From Planctomycetota bacterium (GTDB lineage: Bacteria; Planctomycetota; UBA1135; GCA-002686595): DNA of 5,179 nt. Both the position numbers and the translations under genes were made by a program. The stretch spans positions 1-5,179 of the forward strand of contig JAQBVH010000300.1 of NCBI GenBank assembly GCA_027623615.1, in the 5' to 3' direction. This document shows, piece after piece, positions 1 through 4,760 of this stretch (its first letter is position 1; every line of letters starts with the position of its first letter). The notes under the pieces were generated by a model. It was not told the DNA's origin, did no database searches, and saw nothing but the letters and a program-made list of their open reading frames with translations.

Positions 1-105
1 CCCGGCCCAGGCGAGGGGCAACAGGCACGCGACCGGACGGGGCAGGCGCAGCAGCGCTCGGCCGCAGGCGCGCAGGCTCCGCAGGGCTGGACCCGACGCC
101 GGCAC
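1..105 (-). CDS. Possible N-terminus of a membrane or secreted protein (partial, runs off the left edge)
   Basis: A reading frame opens with GTG at 105-103, one base after the stop codon of the upstream RsbW-like gene, and stays open for 35 codons to the window edge. The predicted start is rich in arginine (residues 9-28) and then turns hydrophobic (VACLLPLAWAG, about residues 25-35), which is the pattern of a signal peptide or a first membrane helix. The tight spacing suggests it is the last visible member of the nadC cluster. No good Shine-Dalgarno sequence is visible, so translational coupling to the preceding stop would be needed. I do not recognise a family from 35 residues. In a 70% GC genome such a short open frame could also be chance. 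Confidence 0.4.
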   Translation of the reverse strand, partial: MPASGPALRSLRACGRALLRLPRPVACLLPLAWAG

Positions 106-106
106 C

Positions 107-583
107 TCAGTCGCCATAGCGCCTGGTGGCCTTCAAGGCGAGACCGTTGCCCGCAGGCGTCGGGGCGACGGAGAGCTTGTCGACCATGCCCGCCAACAGG
201 AAGAAGCCACGGCCACGCTCGTCCTCGAGGTCCGGGAAGCCGTCAGGAGGATCGATCAGGTCGCGCAGGAAGGTCGGGTCGCCGCCGCCCTGATCCCCCA
301 CCGTCACCGTCCACTCCTTGCCCGAGATGGCCAGCCCGAGCTGCATGCGCACGTCCCCGGGCAGGTCGGCGATCTCGCGCGCGCCGCCGCCTCCGCCGTG
401 ATCGACCGCGTTGTCGAGGAGCTCGCCGGCCACGAATTCGAGGGTCTCGACCTCCTTCGCGGGCACGCCCTCGGCCAGGGCGAACTCGCGCGCCATCTGC
501 CGGGCCATACGGCCCGCGCTGTGGGCCGCGGGGAGGTCGAGCTCCAGCTCGTGGGGCCGGTCCCTGCGCTTGATCTCGCTCAC
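107..583 (-). CDS. RsbW/SpoIIAB-like ATP-binding protein (GHKL fold, HATPase_c_2 type)
   Basis: A 158-residue single-domain protein of the GHKL ATPase class, close to the usual size of anti-sigma factor serine kinases (RsbW, SpoIIAB). Three ATP-site boxes are visible. The N box is ELLDNAVDH at 54-62, with the expected E54 (catalytic base position) and N58 (magnesium ligand). The G1 box is VGDQGGGDP at about 95-103, and the glycine lid is ERGRGFFLL at 122-130. There is no receiver, dimerisation or membrane segment, so it is not a full histidine kinase. By family knowledge such proteins bind a sigma factor or phosphorylate an STAS-domain antagonist in the cytoplasm, but neither partner is in this window. 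The start is GTG at 583, overlapping the nadC stop as GTGA. A GGAG ribosome site at 592-589, five bases upstream inside nadC, supports this start and suggests coupled translation. The exact target is unknown. Confidence 0.88.
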   Translation of the reverse strand: MSEIKRRDRPHELELDLPAAHSAGRMARQMAREFALAEGVPAKEVETLEFVAGELLDNAVDHGGGGGAREIADLPGDVRMQLGLAISGKEWTVTVGDQGGGDPTFLRDLIDPPDGFPDLEDERGRGFFLLAGMVDKLSVAPTPAGNGLALKATRRYGD

Positions 584-1494
584 GCAGGCTCCAGGTAGAG
601 GGAGAAATCGAGGGCGCGTACCGAGTGGGTCAAGGCCCCGATCGAGATTCGGTCCACGCCGGACGCGGCCACCGCGCGCAGGTTTGACTCGGTGATGCCA
701 CCGGACGCTTCGAGCTCGACGGCGATGCCGAGCTCTGTCGCGCGGGCACGCAGCAGCGGCACGAGCGCGGTCATGTGCTCCGGGCTCATGTTGTCGAGCA
801 GGATCACGTCCGCGCCGCCCTCGACCGCAGCGAGGGCCTCCGCGTCCGTCGTCGCCTCGCAGGTCATGCGCACGGCCGGGCCGATCGAGGCGCGCATGGC
901 GCGCACCGCGTCGGCCACCGGCCGGCCGGCCAGGGCGAGGTGGTTCTCCTTGATCATCGCCTCGTCGTAGAGGCCGCTGCGGTGGTTGTCACCGCCGCCG
1001 CAGAGCACCGCATACTTCTCGAGGGCACGCAGACCTGGGGTCGTCTTGCGCGTGTCGAGCAAGCGCGCTGCCCCGGCCCCCTCGACCAGGGCCACGAATC
1101 CCGCGGTCCGGGTCGCGATCCCCGAGAGGCGCTGCAAGAGGTTCAACGCGGTGCGCTCGGCCAGGAGCAGCGCCCGCGCTCTGCCCTCGATCGTGGCCAC
1201 CGTCTGGTCAGGCTCTACCCGTTGGCCGTCACAGGCTTGCGCCTCGACCCGGGCGGCCGGGTCACAGGTCGTGAAGACCGAGAGGAACACGTCCAGGCCC
1301 GCCAGGACCCCGGGCTCGCGGGCGATCAGCCGTCCGCGGGCAGCGGCCCCCTCGGGCACCAGGTTGTCGCTGGTCAGGTCCCCTTCGGGGCCGCCCAGGC
1401 CGATGCCCAGGTCCTCGTCGAGGGCCTGGCGGACGACCCGTGCGACGACGGCCGGCGGAGGACCCGGAGGCGGGCGGGAGGTGGACAGGACCAT
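580..1494 (-). CDS. nadC: Nicotinate-nucleotide pyrophosphorylase (carboxylating), quinolinate phosphoribosyltransferase
   Basis: This cytoplasmic enzyme converts quinolinate and phosphoribosyl pyrophosphate to nicotinate mononucleotide, CO2 and pyrophosphate, the step where de novo NAD synthesis joins the common pathway. At 304 residues it matches the family (about 280-300). Visible signatures are the N-terminal DLTS at 39-42, ERTALNLLQRLSGIAT at 113-128, DTRKTTPGLR at 147-156, GGGDNHR at 166-172, KENH at 182-185, EASGGI at 262-267 and the phosphate-binding ISIGALTHS at 283-291. The substrate-binding arginines, lysines and histidine of the family lie within these motifs and appear intact. 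The first 14 residues are a proline-rich extension (RPPPGPPP). ATG at 1494 is the start; its Shine-Dalgarno is poor. It lies 8 bases after the helix-hairpin-helix gene and overlaps the RsbW-like gene by 4 bases. No nadA or nadB is in the window. Confidence 0.97.
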   Translation of the reverse strand: MVLSTSRPPPGPPPAVVARVVRQALDEDLGIGLGGPEGDLTSDNLVPEGAAARGRLIAREPGVLAGLDVFLSVFTTCDPAARVEAQACDGQRVEPDQTVATIEGRARALLLAERTALNLLQRLSGIATRTAGFVALVEGAGAARLLDTRKTTPGLRALEKYAVLCGGGDNHRSGLYDEAMIKENHLALAGRPVADAVRAMRASIGPAVRMTCEATTDAEALAAVEGGADVILLDNMSPEHMTALVPLLRARATELGIAVELEASGGITESNLRAVAASGVDRISIGALTHSVRALDFSLYLEPA

Positions 1495-1502
1495 GTGAGG
1501 AT

Positions 1503-1853
1503 TCAGTGTACGGCCCAGGTCCCATGCGAGGAATCCGCCGCACGCGACCCCAGGAAGGCGCGCGCGCGGGCGCCGAGCTCGTCACCGATGCCCGGCACCG
1601 CCTGGGGATCGAACTCCTCGTCCGCGCCCTGGCTCGACCACCAGGCGCGGGCCAGATCGAGGGCGCGCTGCTCCCCGATCCCGGGAACCGCCCGCCAATC
1701 CCCGGCCGTGGGCAGATCGATCGCCTCGAGGGCCACGGTCCGAACCGGCGGCGGCGCGGGGGGCACCGGCGGGAAGCGCGCGGCCAACCCGACCCCGAGG
1801 GTCCAGCCGATCCACGCCCGGCACCAGGCCGATCGGCAGCCGCGGGGTTGCAT
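1503..1853 (-). CDS. Small membrane-anchored helix-hairpin-helix protein, ComEA-like
   Basis: A 116-residue protein. The N-terminus carries arginines and a short hydrophobic stretch (about 13-27) that could be a signal or membrane anchor, followed by a proline-rich linker (about 28-37). The rest contains two VPGIG hairpins, at 56-60 and 86-90, each followed by an alanine-rich helix. This paired GIG pattern is the helix-hairpin-helix module that binds DNA backbone non-specifically. Anchor, linker and HhH pair is the layout of ComEA, the envelope DNA receptor of natural transformation, but many proteins annotated ComEA-like have no proven role. The pre-hairpin INxA motif of classical ComEA is only loosely present (IDLPTA, 45-50). 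The start is ATG at 1853: an in-frame stop (TAA at 1886-1884) lies ten codons upstream with no other start between. The ribosome site is weak. It probably begins the cluster with nadC. Confidence 0.72.
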   Translation of the reverse strand: MQPRGCRSAWCRAWIGWTLGVGLAARFPPVPPAPPPVRTVALEAIDLPTAGDWRAVPGIGEQRALDLARAWWSSQGADEEFDPQAVPGIGDELGARARAFLGSRAADSSHGTWAVH

Positions 1854-1917
1854 GGTCCAGGGACCGGTGCGGGAGGCGCTGGGTTACGGGGAAGCCGGCG
1901 GAAGCGACCCTGCAGCT

Positions 1918-1954
1918 CGCACCGGGGCTCGAGGTGCGCCGGGCCGGAGCCCGG
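1918..1954 (-). terminator. Two adjacent stem-loops after the flhG-like gene, possible terminator or 3' end structure
   Basis: Starting 12 bases past the flhG-like stop codon, a perfect 6-bp stem (CCGGGC/GCCCGG, 1939-1944 with 1949-1954) closes a 4-base loop. Directly abutting it is a second perfect 6-bp stem (CGCACC/GGTGCG, 1918-1923 with 1933-1938) with a 9-base loop. Neither is followed by a run of U on the minus strand, so a classical intrinsic terminator is not supported. They may slow RNA polymerase, protect the 3' end of the mRNA, or be chance in GC-rich DNA. Confidence 0.3.
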
Positions 1955-1965
1955 TGAGAGCGCGG

Positions 1966-2889
1966 CTAGACGAGGTCCGGTGCCCAGGCGACCCGGCGCA
2001 TCAGGTTGCGCCCCAGCCCGCGCGGCCGCGTCTCGGCAAGCTCGGCCATCAGCAGCGTGGCCAGGTCCTCGATCGCGAGACTCAACTCCGACTCGGGCTC
2101 GCCACGCACGACGGGCTGGCGCCGCTGGGTGCAGCGGAAGGCGGCGCGGTCCTCGGGCAGGGTCGCGATCGGGCGCGGGGCACGGCCGAGGAAGCGCTGG
2201 CTGACCTCGCAGATCTTGTCCGCGGTGCGCTTGCCCTCGTCCTCGTCCATCGCGCGGTTGACCACGAGCAGGATCTCGCAGCGCGGATTGCGCCGCAGGA
2301 GCACCTTGAGGAACGCGTAGGCATCCGTCATCGCGGTCACGTCCGGGGTGGTCACCAACAGGACCACGTCCGAGGCGGCAGCGAACGCAACGGTCTGGGC
2401 CGAGAGCCCGGCCGCCGAGTCCACCAGGATGGTGCGATAGGTCAGCTCGAGCTTCTCGATGCCGGCGCTGAGGAGGTGCAGCTCATAGGCCGAGAGCCCC
2501 GCCATCTTCGAGAAGCCCGAGCCACCGGAGAGCAGGTCGAGCCCATCTTCCGCCGACACGATCGCGTCGATCGCAGCGCAGCGTCCCTCCACCACGTCGA
2601 CCAGGGTCAGCTCGGGGTGCAGGTCGTGCAGGATGTGCGCGTTGGCCACGCCCAGGTCCGCGTCGAGGATCAACGTGCGACCGGCCTTCGCGAACGGGAT
2701 CGCCAAGGAGGCTGTCAACGTCGACTTGCCGGTGCCGCCCTTTCCGCTCGCGACGCAGATCGAGGACGCACGCGCAGCCGCGAGCCCATCCCGGGCCACC
2801 TCGACCTGCGTGCGCGGTCCCCGCCGCGTGTCCGGCGCATCGCGCCGTCCTCGTCCGAACAACTTCTGAAGCATGGGCTCGTTACCCAT
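1966..2889 (-). CDS. FlhG/MinD-like P-loop ATPase (ParA/SIMIBI family)
   Basis: A 307-residue ParA/MinD-superfamily ATPase. It has the deviant Walker A KGGTGKST at 50-57, with the signature lysine (K50) that allows sandwich dimers, the A' strand LILDADLG at 73-80 and the Walker B strand ILVDSAAG at 154-161. Several stretches match FlhG (YlxH/FleN) rather than MinD: DADLGVANAHIL near 76-87, SAAGLSAQT after Walker B, TTPDVTAMTDAYAFLKVL at 180-197, and LPEDRAAF with RRQPV at 244-260. FlhG proteins control the number and placement of flagella with FlhF, but neither flhF nor other flagellar genes are visible. The N-terminal 40 residues are basic; ARDGLAAA at 32-39 sits where FlhG proteins have a DQAxxLR element, which here is not clearly kept. 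The C-terminus (about 292-307) could form a short amphipathic helix. ATG at 2889 is used, preceded by GAAAG; the ATG at 2874 is an alternative. A MinD-like role in another positioning system is possible. Confidence 0.85.
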   Translation of the reverse strand: MGNEPMLQKLFGRGRRDAPDTRRGPRTQVEVARDGLAAARASSICVASGKGGTGKSTLTASLAIPFAKAGRTLILDADLGVANAHILHDLHPELTLVDVVEGRCAAIDAIVSAEDGLDLLSGGSGFSKMAGLSAYELHLLSAGIEKLELTYRTILVDSAAGLSAQTVAFAAASDVVLLVTTPDVTAMTDAYAFLKVLLRRNPRCEILLVVNRAMDEDEGKRTADKICEVSQRFLGRAPRPIATLPEDRAAFRCTQRRQPVVRGEPESELSLAIEDLATLLMAELAETRPRGLGRNLMRRVAWAPDLV

Positions 2890-2913
2890 GCGAGGCTTTC
2901 AAACCGGTGGGGT

Positions 2914-2927
2914 CGATCCAAGGATCG
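2914..2927. promoter_or_regulatory. Dyad upstream of the flhG-like gene, candidate operator
   Basis: A perfect inverted repeat with 6-base arms and a 2-base centre (CGATCCAAGGATCG) lies 25-38 bases before the ATG of the flhG-like gene. The 2-base centre rules out an RNA hairpin with full stems, so a protein-binding DNA site is the likelier meaning if it has one. No confident -35/-10 pair is seen next to it. Confidence 0.25.
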
Positions 2928-2985
2928 CCTCGAAAATCCAGGTCGGAGGCCCTCGGAGTGCCCCGCGCGGGATCGGCGGAATCGC

Positions 2986-2997
2986 CCGCGATCGCGG
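2986..2997. repeat. 12-bp perfect palindrome in the ispF-flhG gap
   Basis: CCGCGATCGCGG reads the same on both strands and begins about nine bases after the ispF stop codon on the minus strand. A small adjacent inverted repeat (GGCG/CGCC, 2975-2986) flanks it. It could be part of an ispF 3' end structure or a DNA site. It contains the octamer GCGATCGC, known as HIP1 in cyanobacteria, but a single copy carries no meaning here. Confidence 0.25.
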
Positions 2998-3005
2998 CCG
3001 AAGGC

Positions 3006-3500
3006 TCAATCGCCCGAGGCGAGCAGACAGATCGCTTCCACGGCCACGCCGGCGCCGCCGGCCAGGGCACCCAGGCCCTCGAGGCTCTTACCCTTGACGT
3101 TGACCGCGTCCACCTCGACCGCGAGCAGCTCGGCCATGCGCGCCCGCATCGCCGCGCGATGGGGTGCGATGCGCGGACCCTCGGTGGCGATGACCACGTC
3201 GACGTTGACCACGCGGTAGCCTGCGCCGTGCACGCGCTCGAGCACGCTGCCCAGGAGCCGCGCGCTGTCCGCTCCCTCCCAGGTCGGGTCCGTATCCGGG
3301 AAGAGGGTGCCCACGTCGTCCAGGCCCGCCGCCCCGGTCAAGGCGTCGATCACCGCGTGCAGGACGGCGTCGCCGTCGGAGTGACCGGCAGGTCCCGTGG
3401 CATGGGGCAGCTCGACGCCGCCCAGGATGCAGGGGCGCCCGGGTTCCAGGCGGTGGACGTCGAAGCCCAGTCCGATGCGTTGGCCGCTGCGTCGGCTCAT
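3006..3500 (-). CDS. ispF: 2-C-methyl-D-erythritol 2,4-cyclodiphosphate synthase
   Basis: IspF cyclises 4-diphosphocytidyl-methylerythritol 2-phosphate to MEcPP with loss of CMP in the MEP pathway. It is normally a cytoplasmic homotrimer with a zinc ion at each subunit interface. At 164 residues it is of family length. The zinc ligands are present: D14 and H16 in GFDVHR, and H48 in HSDGDAVLH. H40 and the FPDTDP loop (67-72), which binds substrate and metal, are also intact. The C-terminal segment departs from the family: where E. coli has F139, R142 and E144 around the central trimer pocket, this protein has A145, G148 and A150, and the usual KATT motif reads KGKS (136-139). ATG at 3500 overlaps the ispD stop as ATGA and has a strong AGGGAG ribosome site seven bases upstream (3513-3508). 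The frame stays open upstream to 4301, but that part only shadows ispD and ruvC. Confidence 0.95.
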   Translation of the reverse strand: MSRRSGQRIGLGFDVHRLEPGRPCILGGVELPHATGPAGHSDGDAVLHAVIDALTGAAGLDDVGTLFPDTDPTWEGADSARLLGSVLERVHGAGYRVVNVDVVIATEGPRIAPHRAAMRARMAELLAVEVDAVNVKGKSLEGLGALAGGAGVAVEAICLLASGD

Positions 3501-4192
3501 CGCTCTGCTCCCTGGCGCGCGCGCAGGATCGCCTCGCCCAGGATCAGGTCCTCGGGCGTGGTCAGCTTGAGGTTGTCCGCGTCCCCTTCGACCAGACAGA
3601 CGGCGCCCTCGTAGCGCTCGAACAGGGCCGAGTCGTCGGTCGGGGTGAAGTGGTCGCGGTGGGCGCGGGCCAGCACGCGGCGCAGGCGCACGGCGTCGAA
3701 GCCCTGGGGAGTCTGGGCGGCCCAGAGGAGGTCGCGGTCGAGGGTGCCCGAGACCTCCACGCCATCGCGCGAGGTCTTGACCGTGTCCCGCATGCGCACG
3801 GCGAGCAGCGCCGCGCCGCGGTCGGCAGCGGCACGCGCCACCTGCTCGATGCGCTCGGGACGAACGAAGGGGCGCGCCGCGTCGTGGACGAGGATCACCT
3901 CGGCCGCCTCCGACACACCGCCGACGCCATGGCGTACGGAATCGGTTCGCTCGTCCCCACCGGCGACGACGAGTGCGCCGTAGGGCGCGACCAGCTCGCC
4001 GACACGCTGCAGGTCCTCCTGACTGGCGACGACGACGGTCTCGACCACGCTCGGCGCGGCGGCGAAGGCCTCGCAGCAACGCGCGAGGACGGTCAGGCCT
4101 CCCACCTCGAGGAACGGCTTGCGGTCGGGCATCCCCATGCGGCTCGAGCGGCCCGCGGCGAGGAGGATGGCGGCAACGTGAAGACTCGTCAT
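3497..4192 (-). CDS. ispD: 2-C-methyl-D-erythritol 4-phosphate cytidylyltransferase
   Basis: IspD transfers CMP from CTP to methylerythritol 4-phosphate, the third step of the MEP isoprenoid pathway. The 231-residue product matches the family (about 225-240). The nucleotide-binding start LAAGRSSRMG (11-20) is followed by RKPF, giving R18 and K25 at the positions of E. coli R20 and K27. Further signatures are GGDERTDSVRHG (78-89), VHDAARPFV (102-110, D104), DTVK (136-139), R153 before QTPQGF (160-165), TDDSALFE (185-192) and GDADNLKLTTPEDL (203-216, with K209 matching E. coli K213). All the main catalytic positions are present. ATG at 4192 is chosen because it gives the usual short N-terminus; the frame is open 67 codons further, but that stretch lies antisense to ruvC. 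Its ribosome site is weak. It shares a 4-base overlap with ispF, so the two are surely co-transcribed. Confidence 0.96.
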   Translation of the reverse strand: MTSLHVAAILLAAGRSSRMGMPDRKPFLEVGGLTVLARCCEAFAAAPSVVETVVVASQEDLQRVGELVAPYGALVVAGGDERTDSVRHGVGGVSEAAEVILVHDAARPFVRPERIEQVARAAADRGAALLAVRMRDTVKTSRDGVEVSGTLDRDLLWAAQTPQGFDAVRLRRVLARAHRDHFTPTDDSALFERYEGAVCLVEGDADNLKLTTPEDLILGEAILRARQGAER

Positions 4193-4227
4193 TGGGATCG
4201 GGGACCGGCGAAGCGTAGGGTAGCGCC
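4193..4227. promoter_or_regulatory. Compact divergent promoter region between ispD and ruvC
   Basis: Only 35 bases separate the two divergent start codons, so any promoters must lie here or inside the genes. A TAGGGT hexamer (TAnnnT, plus strand 4216-4221) ends six bases before the ruvC GTG, which would fit a leaderless transcript. On the minus strand the overlapping TACCCT (4222-4217) and TACGCT (4217-4212) could serve ispD. No matching -35 boxes are evident. AGGG at 4217-4220 is also a fair ribosome site for ruvC, so the two readings compete. Confidence 0.35.
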
Positions 4228-4758
4228 GTGACCGACGCCACGCCGCTCGAGGTTCCGAACGGAATCCCCTGGAAGATCGTGCTCGGCATCGATCCTGGCA
4301 CGCAGGTCGCAGGCTACGGCGCGTTGGTGCTGCGGCCGGAGGGGGCGGTGCTCCTCGCGGCGGGCACGATGCGCGCGCGACGCAGCGACGCACCGCCCGT
4401 GCGCCTGGGAGCGATGCTGGATCAGATCGAGGAGATCCTCGCGCGGCTCAAGCCGAACGTGGTCGTCGTCGAGAGCGCCTTCGCCGGGGAGAACATCCAA
4501 TCGGCCATCCGGGTCGGTGAGAGCCGCGGCCTCGCCCTGGCCGCCGCCGCGCGACGTGGCGCCGAGGTGATCGAGGTCGCCCCCGCCTCCGCGAAGCGCG
4601 CCCTGACAGGCAACGGGCGCGCGAACAAGGAACAGGTGGCGCGGATGGTCGCCAACGAGCTGGGCCTCGCCGAACCGCCCCGCCCCCACGACGTGACGGA
4701 CGCCCTGGCCCTCGCCCTCAGCTACGTGCACCGCAGCAAGCTGACCGGTAGGCTCTGA
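4228..4758 (+). CDS. ruvC: Holliday junction resolvase RuvC (crossover junction endodeoxyribonuclease)
   Basis: RuvC is a dimeric RNase H-fold nuclease that cuts Holliday junctions symmetrically together with the RuvAB branch-migration motor during recombinational repair. The 176-residue protein is of normal length. All four acidic catalytic positions are visible: D22 in LGIDPGTQ, E82 in VVVESAF, and D155 and D158 in HDVTDALALA, equivalent to E. coli D7, E66, D138 and D141. The intervening GENIQSAIRVGESRG (87-101) and the lysine-rich AKRALTGNGRANKEQV (122-137) are also typical. GTG at 4228 gives about 15 residues before the first strand; AGGG seven bases upstream supports it. A second GTG at 4279 would start next to the first catalytic strand and truncate it, so it is less likely. 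The usual ruvA does not directly follow; an unrecognised gene begins two bases after the stop. Confidence 0.96.
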   Translation: MTDATPLEVPNGIPWKIVLGIDPGTQVAGYGALVLRPEGAVLLAAGTMRARRSDAPPVRLGAMLDQIEEILARLKPNVVVVESAFAGENIQSAIRVGESRGLALAAAARRGAEVIEVAPASAKRALTGNGRANKEQVARMVANELGLAEPPRPHDVTDALALALSYVHRSKLTGRL

Positions 4759-4760
4759 GC

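Noticed and set aside
1440..2204. Plus-strand 254-codon frame opposite the HhH gene and the start of the gap
   Set aside because: It crosses two minus-strand genes and is dominated by Arg, Gly, Ala and Pro without any motif.
2986..2997. GCGATCGC octamer as a cyanobacterial HIP1 element
   Set aside because: Only one copy in over 5 kb; cyanobacterial HIP1 occurs far more often and the gene content is not cyanobacterial.
775..3219. Very long plus-strand open frame (814 codons) antisense to nadC, the HhH gene, the flhG-like gene and ispF
   Set aside because: It spans several well-recognised minus-strand genes and the gaps between them, and its translation is low-complexity, rich in Arg, Gly, Ala and Gln. 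Stop-free antisense frames are common where GC-rich third codon positions suppress stops.
3501..4301. Upstream extension of the ispF frame
   Set aside because: The IspF domain begins at ATG 3500 with its own strong ribosome site; the extension reads as Arg/Pro-rich shadow of ispD and crosses into ruvC on the other strand.
4193..4393. 67-codon upstream extension of ispD
   Set aside because: It lies antisense to ruvC and has no resemblance to the IspD family; ATG 4192 gives the normal N-terminus.
4189..4731. Minus-strand 180-codon frame opposite ruvC
   Set aside because: RuvC is certain from its four catalytic acids; the antisense frame has no recognisable domain.
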